This document shows positions 1-9,341 of a DNA stretch of 64,000 nucleotides, in pieces (position 1 is the first letter of the stretch; each line of letters starts with the position of its first letter). The notes under the pieces were generated by a model. It made no database searches and had not been told where the DNA came from. It saw nothing but the letters and a program-made list of their open reading frames with translations. The stretch covers positions 620,001 through 684,000 of the forward strand of contig NZ_CP011047.1 of NCBI RefSeq assembly GCF_000982825.1, written 5' to 3'. A program made the translations under genes and the position numbers. This DNA comes from Cronobacter sakazakii. Its GTDB lineage: Bacteria > Pseudomonadota > Gammaproteobacteria > Enterobacterales > Enterobacteriaceae.

Positions 1-292
1 TGTCACTAACGATCCGATGACCCTCTCCCGCTGGCTGAAGGCGGGCGCCGGCATTGCGTATGTGCCGCTGATGTGGGTGATCGACGAGATCAACAGCGGA
101 GAACTGGAGATCCTGTTTCCGCGCTACCAGTCCGACCCGCGTCCGGTCTACGCGCTCTATACCGAAAAGGACAAACTGCCGCTTAAGGTGCAAGTGTGTA
201 TAAACGCGCTCAACGACTATTTCGTGAAAGTGGCGCAGGTATACCAGGAGATGCGGGGAAGAAACGTGAAGGGAAAAGAGAGCCGCGCCTGA
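1..292 (+). CDS. aaeR: AaeR, LysR-type regulator, 3' part only
   Basis: The reading frame is open from base 2 and ends at TGA 290-292, leaving about the last 96 residues of a LysR-family regulator. The piece covers the end of the effector-binding domain; the helix-turn-helix lies outside the window. Sequence and position, convergent with tldD, match AaeR, which in E. coli activates the aaeXAB aromatic carboxylic acid efflux operon. The tail is basic (RGRNVKGKESRA). Identity rests on recalled similarity plus synteny, and the truncation is only the window edge. Confidence 0.85.
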   Translation, partial: VTNDPMTLSRWLKAGAGIAYVPLMWVIDEINSGELEILFPRYQSDPRPVYALYTEKDKLPLKVQVCINALNDYFVKVAQVYQEMRGRNVKGKESRA

Positions 293-332
293 GTGTCTCG
301 CCCCTCGCAAACGGAGGGGCTATACCACATGC

Positions 333-1778
333 TTACGCCGTGCCGCCGACCGTGAGGTTATCGACCTTCAGCGTCGGCTGACCGACGCCCACCGGCAGGC
401 TCTGGCCTTCTTTACCGCAGACGCCGACGCCGTTATCAAGCTTCACGTCGTTACCGACCATCGAAATCTGCTGCATCGCCTCGATGCCGGAGCCGATAAG
501 CGTCGCGCCTTTCACCGGCTTCGTCACTTTACCGTTTTCGATGAGATACGCTTCCGACGTCGAGAAGACGAACTTACCGGAGGTGATATCCACCTGGCCG
601 CCGCCGAAATTCGGCGCGAAGATCCCGTAATCCACGGATTCGATAATCTCCTGCGGCGTGGATTTCCCGGCCAGCATGTAAGTATTGGTCATGCGCGGCA
701 TCGGCAGGTGCGCGTAAGATTCGCGGCGGCCGTTACCGGTCGGCGCGACGCCCATCAGGCGCGCGTTGAGCTTATCCTGCATATAACCTTTCAGGATGCC
801 GTTTTCGATCAGCACGTTGTACTGGCCCGGCACGCCTTCGTCATCAATCGCGAGAGAACCACGGCGATTGGCAAGCGTACCATCATCCACCACAGTACAG
901 AGTTCAGACGCCACAAGCTCGCCCATTTGACCGCTGAAAACCGACGTGCCGCGACGGTTGAAGTCGCCTTCCAGACCGTGACCGACGGCTTCATGGAGCA
1001 GCACGCCCGGCCAGCCCGCGCCCAGCACAACCGGCAGCGTGCCGGCAGGTGCCGCCACCGCGCTCAGGTTTACCAGCGCCATGCGCACCGCTTCTCTCGC
1101 CCAGGCTTCAGCACGTATTTCGCCGTCGGTATTCTCCATAAACCACTGGTAGCCGAAACGGCCGCCGCCGCCGCTGGAGCCGCGCTCACGCTTGCCGTCT
1201 TCTTCCACCTGTACGCTCACGGAAAGGCGCACCAGCGGGCGCACGTCAGCCGCCAGCGTACCGTCCGTCGCCGCCACCAGAATCAGTTCATAGACGCCGG
1301 TCAGGCTCGCGCTTACTTCCTGGACGCGCTTGTCGGCGGCGCGCGCGGCGTTATCGACACGGCGCAAAATATCGAGCTTCTCTTCACGGCTCATGCTTTG
1401 CAGCGGATCGAGCGTGGTGTAGAGCGGCGAATAGTCCACGGCGCTCAGGGTTTTAATGCGCCCTTCGCCTTGCTCGCGCACGATGCTGCGCGCGGCCTGC
1501 GCGCTCTGCTCCAGCGCCAGCAGGCTAATCTGATCGGCATACGCGAAACCGGTTTTCTCGCCGCTGATGGCGCGTACGCCAACGCCCTGGTCGATATTGT
1601 AAGAGCCGTCTTTGATGATACGGTCTTCTAAAACCCAGGATTCGTGATAACTGGACTGAAAGTAAAGATCGCCGTAATCCAGGCGGCGCTCATAAAGCTG
1701 GCCCAGGATGGAGAAGAGATCCTGATGGCTCAGGCCATTGGCAGACAGTAGCTGCTCACTTACCAGGTTCAGACTCAT
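333..1778 (-). CDS. tldD: TldD, metalloprotease subunit
   Basis: At 481 aa it has the same length as E. coli TldD. TldD and TldE(PmbA) form a cytosolic zinc protease that degrades unfolded peptides and matures microcin B17 and CcdA-type substrates. The HExxxH zinc motif is visible at residues 262-267 (HEAVGH), and Cys454 in GVGVCGKEG is the expected third ligand. It is the last gene of the minus-strand block rng-yhdP-tldD, 85 bp downstream of yhdP, and converges with aaeR. Nothing is truncated. The partner tldE is not in this window. Confidence 0.97.
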   Translation of the reverse strand: MSLNLVSEQLLSANGLSHQDLFSILGQLYERRLDYGDLYFQSSYHESWVLEDRIIKDGSYNIDQGVGVRAISGEKTGFAYADQISLLALEQSAQAARSIVREQGEGRIKTLSAVDYSPLYTTLDPLQSMSREEKLDILRRVDNAARAADKRVQEVSASLTGVYELILVAATDGTLAADVRPLVRLSVSVQVEEDGKRERGSSGGGGRFGYQWFMENTDGEIRAEAWAREAVRMALVNLSAVAAPAGTLPVVLGAGWPGVLLHEAVGHGLEGDFNRRGTSVFSGQMGELVASELCTVVDDGTLANRRGSLAIDDEGVPGQYNVLIENGILKGYMQDKLNARLMGVAPTGNGRRESYAHLPMPRMTNTYMLAGKSTPQEIIESVDYGIFAPNFGGGQVDITSGKFVFSTSEAYLIENGKVTKPVKGATLIGSGIEAMQQISMVGNDVKLDNGVGVCGKEGQSLPVGVGQPTLKVDNLTVGGTA

Positions 1779-1863
1779 TATTTGCTACTCTCTTGGTCCT
1801 GCCCGCACGGGCAATGAAAAAGGTTATCAGGCGAGCTTGCGGTAATTCCGCCGCGGCGTCAAA

Positions 1864-4800
1864 TCATTGCGCCGCTTGCGCACGCGGCTGGCGCATCACT
1901 TCGTTGATTTGCGGCTTATCGATTGGCCCGGTGATGTGATAGCGCAGTACGGAGATTTTATTCCACAGCGGGCCGAGCACTTTGCTGGCGGCAAACACCG
2001 CCGCGCCGACAATCGGGTTCACGGCGAACGCCGCCGCCACGCCGACCGTCGCGGAGATTTCTGGTGCCACAACCGCTTCCATATCCAGCGTCCGGGCGGG
2101 CAGGTTAACGGAGCCTTTCATGGCGATATCCGCTTCCAGGCCATCCACCAGCGTATCTTCAGTGTGCATGATACCGTCTTTGATCCAGACCGTGCTGCGA
2201 ATCGAGTCGTAATAAAAACCTTCGCCGAAGGTATCGCTGAAGTCAAAGCGCAGCTTGCGCAGCAGCGCATCGAAGCTCAGCAGGCGCAGCAGTTGCCCCG
2301 CGTGGCCGGTGCCCAGATCGGCGATCTGTCCTTTGCCGAGGCGAGTATGCAGCACGCCATTCAGTGAAGCTTCATCCGGTTTCCACGGCGCGTCGCGCCA
2401 GTGGAGATCGTAATCGACATTAAACGATGATCCCTGAAGCGGCGTTTTCACGCCGAAGAAATTGGTCGCCGCATCAAGCTGTTTGCCTTTCAGCACGCCT
2501 TTTACCGAGGTGCGCATGGCATCCTGACGGTTAACCCATTCGCCTTCCATCGTCAGGCGCGCGAAGCCGGTATCCAGCAGACCGTTCGCGAGCGACAGCG
2601 TATCGCCATTGATGGTGAAATCGCCGTCGATGCGGCCATATTTCTGTCCCCAGAGCCAGCACTCGGCGCAGCGCAGCGCCAGATTTGGCCAGTGGCTGAA
2701 ATCCACGGCCTGCGTTTTTTGCCCGGAGGACGTGGTCAACACCGTGGTCGCTTCATCCGCGTGGCTCGGGTTGTAATAGAGATAGTCGATATTCGCAAGC
2801 CACGGCGCGCCGTCGCGCATCAGCAGGCGACCGTTAATTTCACGGCCCTGAGCGGAAACTTCCGTACCGCCTGTCTGCGGCTTCGTCATGATGCTGAGGT
2901 TATTCCAGCGCTGTCCGCCGAAGGTCAGCGCCGGGGTGCGCAGCGTTATCGCTTCCGGGAACAGCGTCGTGCTGCTGACCTTCTCGGCCGCGCCCTGGTT
3001 AAAGAGCGCCAGCCACTGCGCACCATCCATCGCAGGCAGATTCAGCTCAACGCCGCGGTTTTCCGGCAGCGGCGGCGTGGTGCGGCTGTCAGAGGCCCAG
3101 ATAGCCCTGTCCAGCGTCAGTTTGCGCCCGAGCAGCCAGCGGCTGTTGAAATGGTTTTCCGCCCCGGCGTTGCCGGTCACATCAAAGCTTTTGAGATCGC
3201 CTTTCGCGCGCACTTTAAACGGCAGCGCTTTACCTGCGGGCTTTTCAACCGGCTCAGGTAAGTGACTGCTTACATTCTTCAGATCGCCGGTGATATCGAC
3301 CTGATAATTTACGCCCGCATGATAAGGCAGCGAAATCGCCACTTTGCCGTTCCAGGGAATGCTGCCGCTAAGCGCGTCGTTCATCGGCTTCGGCAGAAGG
3401 CCGGTGCGCGTGGGCTGCCAGTCGCCGTTCATGTTCACTTCCACCTGATAAGCTTTCGGCTCTTCACGGGTCGAGAAGTCGATATTCAGCGGCTGGTTAA
3501 ACCAGGTGGCCGTTAACGGTTCGCTCTGCAGATTGCCGTTCACGAAGCTGAATTTGCCGTTCAGGTTATGCAGCGTACTGTTCAGCGGCTTCACAAACAG
3601 CGCGTTATTGCGCAGCCAGACGTCGCCCTTCGCGGTCGTCATGGTGCCATCCAGCGGAATGTCGAGATGTAAGCGAGCATTCACATCGCCGTCGAGCTGG
3701 AGCTCGTCCAGCGTCGTGCCCAGAGAATCTGCAAGCGGCGTCTCTTTAAAGTAAGGCCCGACTGCTTTACCCGGCCCGGCGATATCGGCATCGATAAAGA
3801 GTTTTTCCTGCGAGTAGTCCGGGATAACGGCCGTCAGGTTTTTACCCGTAACGCCGCCAAGCATGACCTGCGGCGCCGCCATCCACAGCCCGTCATTGCG
3901 AAAATCGAGATTAATAGCGAAATCTTTCAGCGCGGGCCAGTCCGGCTGGAACGCGTAGGTGGCGTTGTGCAGCGGCACATAGACTTCAAACTGACCGTCG
4001 TTTTGTTTATATGGGAAGTGCTGCGGGTTACCGACATAGACCAGCGTGGCGTTCTCCACCTGTCCGCCCTGAATCGCGCCGCTCAGGTAATCGACGAGAT
4101 CTTTACCCATCAGGTTTTCCGGGAAGTAGCGCCAGGCCTGGGCGGCATCGGAGGTCTTAATGCCTGCCAGTATTTCCAGCCAGGGCTGGCCGTTTTTCGG
4201 CTGCTGATAGCGGAAATCACCACGCGCCCACAGGGAATGCGCCTGCACATCAAGATGTTTACCGGCAAGCGTGAAGCCTTGCGCATCGTTGCGCCAGTCC
4301 AGCGTCGCCTCACCGCGCGCAATCTCCAGCGGCGCGCGGAACACCGTCTGGTACGGCATCCGGGCGTCAGTCATATTGACCGTCGCCTGGCCATGCTCCA
4401 GCGTGCCGGAAACTGAGCCGGAGAAATGCTCCGCGCCAGGCAGAAGTTTCCACTGCTGCCAGGAGAGATCGCTCCAGCGGGCCAGAAAACGCGTTTTGTC
4501 GGTCGCCTGAAGTGGGATATCGAGCGCCAGCGCATCAATTTTCCCTTTCGGGCGCGTGCTGCCCCACACTTCGCCAAGCGAGGGCGCAAGCCTTGTTGCA
4601 AGCGGTAAAAACCCTTCAAGCCCGCTCAGTTCAAGATGGCTGGCGCGTACGCGCAGTTCGTCGCTGCGCCGGACTTTGTCGCCGTCGACCGGTTGATCGG
4701 CAAGCCAGGCCAGATTCAGCGAACCTGCGGGCCAGGGCTTATCGTCCACGGTCACGCGCGTCTGCGGGATGGCGACCTGCCAGGCGTCATCGGCACGGCT

Positions 4801-5664
4801 GATGTGCGCGGTCAGATTATCCACCGAAAGACGATGATTGCGATCCTCGCCACGCCACGTTGTGCCGCCCTGCTTAAGCCAGATATCGCCGCCCGCCACT
4901 TCGCCGTCACGCAGCGTCATCCACGCTTCGAGGCTGAACTGCGCGCTGGTCAGATCGACGTTATCTTTCATCCACTGGCCAAGCCAGGGCTTAACATCCA
5001 CATCATCCGCCTGCATCCAGACCGTACCGCGATTCAGCAGGCCGTTGTCATCGCGCAGATCCATGCGCACCTGCATCACGCCATGCTGACCGGTAAGACT
5101 GGAGAGGCTGACCTGGCCTTCGGCGCGGTGACGATTTTTCCCGTTAAGCCAGGTTAACTGAGGAACAGCGAGTTCGGCGCGCTGGCCGGATATCGTGATA
5201 AAGCTGAGTGTACTGTCGCGCAGATCGAAGTGATCGAACTGACGGAAGAAGAGATCGCTGAGTTTGTTGCCTTCCAGCGGGTTGCCGCCTTCGCGCTGTT
5301 TGATTGGCGTGTTGGTACGCACCTGGAGCTGGTAAAAGGTGAGATCGCGAAACTGCCAGCGCAGATGCAGCAGGCTTTGCCAGACATCCAGCGCGACCGT
5401 GACGCGCCTGACGGAAACGTTGCCGCCGTCGCTGAGCTGCGCGCGGATATCACGCACGTCGAGCGTCGGGCCGAAGGTTTGCCAGGCGGCGTCAACATGG
5501 CTCGCCTGTACGGGAACGCCGGTCGCGCTGGAGATTTTCTCCAGCAGCGTGGGCCGCCAGGTGTTGAGATGTGGCAGCGCGAGGCGCAGTCCACTCACCA
5601 TCAGTGCGACGATAACAATCAGCGTTGCGCCTGTGAGTAGCAAAATGCCCGGCAGTCGCCTCAC
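1864..5664 (-). CDS. yhdP: YhdP, AsmA-like inter-membrane phospholipid transporter
   Basis: This is a large AsmA-family protein with one N-terminal membrane helix (residues about 3-27) followed by a long periplasmic beta-rich region. With TamB and YdbH the family moves phospholipids to the outer membrane. I chose GTG at 5664 as the start: it is preceded by AAGGAG with good spacing and gives 1266 aa, the E. coli length, beginning RRLPGILLLTG. A longer frame opens at 5706 but adds 14 residues with no ribosome-binding site. It lies 60 bp downstream of rng and probably belongs to the same transcript. Confidence 0.95.
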   Translation of the reverse strand: MRRLPGILLLTGATLIVIVALMVSGLRLALPHLNTWRPTLLEKISSATGVPVQASHVDAAWQTFGPTLDVRDIRAQLSDGGNVSVRRVTVALDVWQSLLHLRWQFRDLTFYQLQVRTNTPIKQREGGNPLEGNKLSDLFFRQFDHFDLRDSTLSFITISGQRAELAVPQLTWLNGKNRHRAEGQVSLSSLTGQHGVMQVRMDLRDDNGLLNRGTVWMQADDVDVKPWLGQWMKDNVDLTSAQFSLEAWMTLRDGEVAGGDIWLKQGGTTWRGEDRNHRLSVDNLTAHISRADDAWQVAIPQTRVTVDDKPWPAGSLNLAWLADQPVDGDKVRRSDELRVRASHLELSGLEGFLPLATRLAPSLGEVWGSTRPKGKIDALALDIPLQATDKTRFLARWSDLSWQQWKLLPGAEHFSGSVSGTLEHGQATVNMTDARMPYQTVFRAPLEIARGEATLDWRNDAQGFTLAGKHLDVQAHSLWARGDFRYQQPKNGQPWLEILAGIKTSDAAQAWRYFPENLMGKDLVDYLSGAIQGGQVENATLVYVGNPQHFPYKQNDGQFEVYVPLHNATYAFQPDWPALKDFAINLDFRNDGLWMAAPQVMLGGVTGKNLTAVIPDYSQEKLFIDADIAGPGKAVGPYFKETPLADSLGTTLDELQLDGDVNARLHLDIPLDGTMTTAKGDVWLRNNALFVKPLNSTLHNLNGKFSFVNGNLQSEPLTATWFNQPLNIDFSTREEPKAYQVEVNMNGDWQPTRTGLLPKPMNDALSGSIPWNGKVAISLPYHAGVNYQVDITGDLKNVSSHLPEPVEKPAGKALPFKVRAKGDLKSFDVTGNAGAENHFNSRWLLGRKLTLDRAIWASDSRTTPPLPENRGVELNLPAMDGAQWLALFNQGAAEKVSSTTLFPEAITLRTPALTFGGQRWNNLSIMTKPQTGGTEVSAQGREINGRLLMRDGAPWLANIDYLYYNPSHADEATTVLTTSSGQKTQAVDFSHWPNLALRCAECWLWGQKYGRIDGDFTINGDTLSLANGLLDTGFARLTMEGEWVNRQDAMRTSVKGVLKGKQLDAATNFFGVKTPLQGSSFNVDYDLHWRDAPWKPDEASLNGVLHTRLGKGQIADLGTGHAGQLLRLLSFDALLRKLRFDFSDTFGEGFYYDSIRSTVWIKDGIMHTEDTLVDGLEADIAMKGSVNLPARTLDMEAVVAPEISATVGVAAAFAVNPIVGAAVFAASKVLGPLWNKISVLRYHITGPIDKPQINEVMRQPRAQAAQ

Positions 5665-5724
5665 CCTTCTCTCCTTGTCAGCCGCCGCGGCGGTACCTTC
5701 ACTCACACAGTCGACCGCTGTGCG

Positions 5725-7194
5725 CTACATCATGACCACGTCGAACTGCTCCTGGTTATAGAGCGGTTCGATTTGCACCTTAACCTGTTTACCGACAAAA
5801 ATCTCCACTTCGGCCAGCGCATGGGATTCATCGCTTTTCAGCGCCTCCGCCACCGCAGGCGACGCGTAAACCAGGAAGCGGTCAGAGTCGTAAGCGTGAT
5901 GCACGCGCACGATTTCGCGCATGATTTCATAGCAGACGGTTTCTACCGTTTTCACGGTGCCGCGACCATGACAGGTTGGACAGTCATTACACAGCACATG
6001 TTCAATACTTTCGCGGGTACGTTTGCGGGTCATTTCCACCAGGCCGAGCTGCGAGAAGCCGTTGATGCTGGTTTTCACGCGATCCTTGCTCAGCGCCTGC
6101 TCAAGCGAGTGCAGCACGCGGCGGCGGTGATCTTCATTACTCATATCGATGAAATCGATGATGATAATGCCGCCGAGATTGCGCAGACGCAGCTGGCGGG
6201 CAATCGCCTGCGTCGCTTCGATATTAGTGTTGAAAATGGTGTCGTCGAGATTGCGATGGCCGACAAAAGCGCCGGTGTTGATATCAATCGTCGTCATCGC
6301 TTCGGTCTGATCGATGATCAGATAGCCGCCGGATTTCAGCTCCACTTTACGCTCCAGCGCGCGCTGGATTTCATTCTCAACGTCATAGAGATCGAAAATC
6401 GGCTGACGGCCGCTATAGTGTTCAAGCTTGCTGGTCATCTCCGGCATATACTCCGCCGTAAATTCCAGCAGCATTTCATAGGTCAGACGGGAATCGACGC
6501 GGATGCGGTCAAGCTGGGCGACCGCGAAATCGCGCAGTACACGCTGGGCCAGCGCCAGTTCACCGTAAAGCTGATAGCGCGTCTGGTGGCGCTTTTTACG
6601 CTCCATCACTTTGGTCCAGACGCGTTTCAGATAGGCGGCATCAGACGCCAAATCTTCTTCGCACACACCTTCGGCGGCGGTACGAATAATAAAGCCGCCC
6701 TGCTCGTCGCAGTAATCCGCCACGATGCGTTTCAGGCGCTCGCGCTCGGTTTCGCTTTCAATACGCTGAGAGACGCCGACGTGCGATGCGCCCGGCATAA
6801 AAACCAGATAGCGCGACGGCAGCGTGATGTCGGTGGTGAGACGCGCGCCTTTGGTGCCGAGCGGATCTTTCACCACCTGCACCATGAGATCCTGCCCCTG
6901 GCGCACCAGCTCTGAGATATCGCGAACGGTGAAGTTTTTCTGCTCGTCGCCCGCCACGCATTCGGTGTGCGGCATGATGTCGGAGGCGTGAAGAAACGCG
7001 GCTTTATCGAGGCCAATATCTACAAATGCCGCCTGCATTCCCGGAAGAACGCGACTGACCCGACCTTTGTAGATATTGCCTACTATCCCGCGGCGCGCTT
7101 CACGCTCAATGTGAATTTCCTGCAAAATACCGCCATCAATGTACGCCACCCGGGTTTCCGACGGGGTAACGTTAACCAACAATTCAGCCGTCAT
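5725..7194 (-). CDS. rng: Ribonuclease G
   Basis: The 489-aa protein has exactly the E. coli RNase G length. It is an endoribonuclease that matures the 5' end of 16S rRNA and decays some mRNAs. An S1 RNA-binding domain occupies roughly residues 35-120. The catalytic aspartates lie in DINTGAF and IIIIDFIDM, and the zinc-link cysteines in CPTCHGRG. It lacks the long C-terminal scaffold of RNase E, as expected. The gene starts 5 bp after yhdE and precedes yhdP, the usual mre-distal order. The shared substrate link with the rrn operon in this window is coincidental. Confidence 0.97.
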   Translation of the reverse strand: MTAELLVNVTPSETRVAYIDGGILQEIHIEREARRGIVGNIYKGRVSRVLPGMQAAFVDIGLDKAAFLHASDIMPHTECVAGDEQKNFTVRDISELVRQGQDLMVQVVKDPLGTKGARLTTDITLPSRYLVFMPGASHVGVSQRIESETERERLKRIVADYCDEQGGFIIRTAAEGVCEEDLASDAAYLKRVWTKVMERKKRHQTRYQLYGELALAQRVLRDFAVAQLDRIRVDSRLTYEMLLEFTAEYMPEMTSKLEHYSGRQPIFDLYDVENEIQRALERKVELKSGGYLIIDQTEAMTTIDINTGAFVGHRNLDDTIFNTNIEATQAIARQLRLRNLGGIIIIDFIDMSNEDHRRRVLHSLEQALSKDRVKTSINGFSQLGLVEMTRKRTRESIEHVLCNDCPTCHGRGTVKTVETVCYEIMREIVRVHHAYDSDRFLVYASPAVAEALKSDESHALAEVEIFVGKQVKVQIEPLYNQEQFDVVMM

Positions 7195-7199
7195 CTTGT

Positions 7200-7775
7200 T
7201 TATCCCTCACGCAGTGAGTTGAATTCGCTCAGCAATTCCCAGGTTTCTACCAGCGGAAGCCCTACCACCGCGTGGTAGCTTCCTTCTATACGTCTGACAA
7301 AACAGCCGCCCAGCCCCTGAATCCCGTATGCGCCCGCTTTGTCCATCGGCTCGCCGCTTTCGACATACGCCGCGATGTCCTGCGCCGTCAGCGCCCGGAA
7401 CGTCACGCGGGTAATGACCAGACGCTCACACACGCGCTGTTTATCAGCAAGCGCGACGGCGGTCATCACTTCATGCGTTTGCCCGGAGAGCCTGCGCAGC
7501 ATCTCTGCCGCATGGGCGGCGTCGCGCGGTTTTTCCAGCGCGTCGCCATCCAGCACGACGATCGTATCGGCGCCAAGCACAGGGAGATCGCGCGCGGCCA
7601 GCACGACGCCAGCACGGGCTTTGTCGCGGGCCAGACGGGTGACATAATCCTGCGGCGCTTCCTGCGCGCCGCGCTGTTCCTCAACTCCCGGCACCAGACG
7701 TTCAAACGTAACGCCCAGCATTCCCAGCAGCTCCTGACGACGCGGTGAGCCCGAGGCGAGATAAAGATCTGTCAT
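7200..7775 (-). CDS. yhdE: Maf-like dTTP/UTP pyrophosphatase YhdE
   Basis: This is a 191-aa Maf-family nucleotide pyrophosphatase. The family hydrolyses non-canonical or excess nucleoside triphosphates, with dTTP and UTP preferred by the YhdE branch. The signature SGSPRR is at residues 8-13, and further Maf motifs are visible (VLGADTIVVLDG, then SGEPMDKAGAYGIQG). It is 9 bp downstream of mreD and 5 bp upstream of rng, so co-transcription is likely. The other Maf paralogue, YceF, prefers m7GTP; synteny with mre separates the two. Confidence 0.95.
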   Translation of the reverse strand: MTDLYLASGSPRRQELLGMLGVTFERLVPGVEEQRGAQEAPQDYVTRLARDKARAGVVLAARDLPVLGADTIVVLDGDALEKPRDAAHAAEMLRRLSGQTHEVMTAVALADKQRVCERLVITRVTFRALTAQDIAAYVESGEPMDKAGAYGIQGLGGCFVRRIEGSYHAVVGLPLVETWELLSEFNSLREG

Positions 7776-7784
7776 ATCTGTCCT

Positions 7785-8273
7785 TTATTGTACAGCAAAC
7801 TGTTGGCGTACTTTGCGCATCAGCAGGAATATCCACGGCCAGAGCACGCCATTCACAACGCTGCTCCAGAAGACTTCAGGCCGGAAAGCCACATCGATAA
7901 CCAGGAATTCCGCCCAGAAGACGATAATATCCGCCGCCAGCGACAACAGCATCACGACCAGCGCCTGTTGCCAGAGCGCCAGGTTGCGGAAAAGCTGAAA
8001 TTTCAGCGCGACCAGATAGGCGATGATACTCAGTGAAAGGGCGCGAACCCCCAGCGTAGAGCCGCTGATAAGATCCAGTATGGCACCCATCACAAAACCC
8101 GTGCCAACATTTACGCGATGCGGCAGCGCGAGGATCCAGTACAGCAGAATCAGCAGCACCCAGTTAGGCCGGAAAACGATAATCGCATCCGGCCAGGGCA
8201 TAATCTGCAACAGCAGCGCGATTAAAAAAGAGAGCCAGATAACCCAGCGCCCCTGACTACGGTAGCTCGCCAC
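7785..8273 (-). CDS. mreD: MreD, rod-shape-determining membrane protein
   Basis: MreD is a 162-aa integral inner-membrane protein of the elongasome. With MreB and MreC it directs lateral wall synthesis through RodA and PBP2. At least five hydrophobic segments can be read (for example WLSFLIALLLQIMPW and VVMLLSLAADIIVFWAEFL). Its ATG overlaps the mreC stop by one base at 8273, indicating translational coupling. Length equals the E. coli protein. Confidence 0.96.
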   Translation of the reverse strand: MASYRSQGRWVIWLSFLIALLLQIMPWPDAIIVFRPNWVLLILLYWILALPHRVNVGTGFVMGAILDLISGSTLGVRALSLSIIAYLVALKFQLFRNLALWQQALVVMLLSLAADIIVFWAEFLVIDVAFRPEVFWSSVVNGVLWPWIFLLMRKVRQQFAVQ

Positions 8274-9280
8274 TACTGTCCTCCCTGTGCGGGAGTCGCG
8301 CCGCCAGACGGCGTCGCGGTGGGTGATCCCGCGTTTGGCGCAGCAGGCGCAGGCGGCCCCATCGCATCCGGCGATGGCAGTACCTGCGGCATCATCTGCA
8401 TCAGGCGTTCGTTCGCCACGCGATGCACTTCCTCCGGCGTCATCGGATTTTTACCTTCGCGATCGGCTCCCCACAGCAGCAGCAGATAACGCAGACGTTG
8501 CAGACCGGCGGTCGGACGCGCCTGAATGACGGTATACGCGCGCTGGGTGTCGAGCTTCACGGATGAGACCACGCCAACCGGATACCCTTCCGGGAAACGG
8601 CCGCCGAGACCGGAGGTCACCAGCACATCGCCGACGCGAATATCGGTATTGGCAGGAAGATGCTCCAGCTGTAAATCGTCGGTACAACCGCTACCGGCCG
8701 CAATGACGCGAATGTCATTACGCAGCACCTGAACAGGCAGCGCGTGGGTGGCGTCGCAGATAAGCAGCACACGGCTGGTAAGTTTCGCCACGGCGACCAC
8801 CTGACCCACCACGCCTTTATCGCTGATGACCGGCTGGCCTTCATAAACGCCATTGACGCTGCCTTTATCGATCACGACCTGATCGCTGTAAGGATCGTTG
8901 ACGGTCGAGATCACCTGCGTCACCATTTTCTGTTCATCCTGACGCAGCGGCGAGCCGAGCAGTTCGCGCAGGCGCGCGTTTTCCTGCTTGTACTGGCCAA
9001 GCATCAGAATTTCGCTGTTCTTCAGCAGCAACTCCTGACGCAGCGCCCGGTTTTCCAGCTCAAGCTGATCGCGGGACGCCAGCGTTTGCGAGACGCTGTC
9101 GAGTAATTCACGTGGACCGTTGGAGATAAAGTAGAAAGGACTGACGGCGGTATCCATGTACGTCCGAATCTGACTGAACGTACCGAGGCGGCTGTCGGCG
9201 ATGATGACACCAAGCGCCACCAGCACCGCCAGAATAAGGCGAATCTGTAGCGACGGGCCACGGCTAAAAATTGGCTTCAT
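8273..9280 (-). CDS. mreC: MreC, rod-shape-determining periplasmic protein
   Basis: At 335 aa it has one N-terminal membrane helix (about residues 12-30), a coiled coil (about 67-110, rich in ENRALRQELL and ENARLREL), and then the double beta-barrel that contacts PBP2. The C-terminal 40 residues are a low-complexity Pro/Ala/Gly tail that makes the end variable between genera; E. coli MreC is somewhat longer (367 aa as I recall). It lies 61 bp downstream of mreB and overlaps mreD by one base. A hairpin in the mreB-mreC gap may lower its expression relative to mreB. Confidence 0.96.
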   Translation of the reverse strand: MKPIFSRGPSLQIRLILAVLVALGVIIADSRLGTFSQIRTYMDTAVSPFYFISNGPRELLDSVSQTLASRDQLELENRALRQELLLKNSEILMLGQYKQENARLRELLGSPLRQDEQKMVTQVISTVNDPYSDQVVIDKGSVNGVYEGQPVISDKGVVGQVVAVAKLTSRVLLICDATHALPVQVLRNDIRVIAAGSGCTDDLQLEHLPANTDIRVGDVLVTSGLGGRFPEGYPVGVVSSVKLDTQRAYTVIQARPTAGLQRLRYLLLLWGADREGKNPMTPEEVHRVANERLMQMMPQVLPSPDAMGPPAPAAPNAGSPTATPSGGATPAQGGQ

Positions 9281-9308
9281 AGGCTATGCGTATTCCCAAA
9301 CCAACAAG

Positions 9309-9330
9309 AAGGGCAACCTGAGTTGCCCTT
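9309..9330 (-). terminator. Hairpin between mreB and mreC, possible attenuator
   Basis: A perfect 9-bp stem (AAGGGCAAC paired with GTTGCCCTT) closes a CTGA tetraloop in the 61-bp gap between mreB and mreC. On the transcribed minus strand it is followed by CTTCTTGTTGG, a weak U-rich tract. I read it as a partial terminator or RNA-stabilising hairpin that lets more MreB than MreCD be made. That function is inference. Confidence 0.55.
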
Positions 9331-9341
9331 TCCTGCGGCTG

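Noticed and set aside
301..319. CCCCTC/GAGGGG hairpin between aaeR and tldD
   Set aside because: The stem is only 6 bp and has no T run on either strand, so I do not call it a terminator.
708..1631. Long open frame (307 codons) opposite tldD
   Set aside because: It is the antisense shadow of a GC-rich conserved gene, with composition skewed to Arg, Ala and His and no family resemblance.
5773..6915. 380-codon open frame opposite rng
   Set aside because: An antisense shadow caused by third-position GC bias; RNase G on the other strand is certain.
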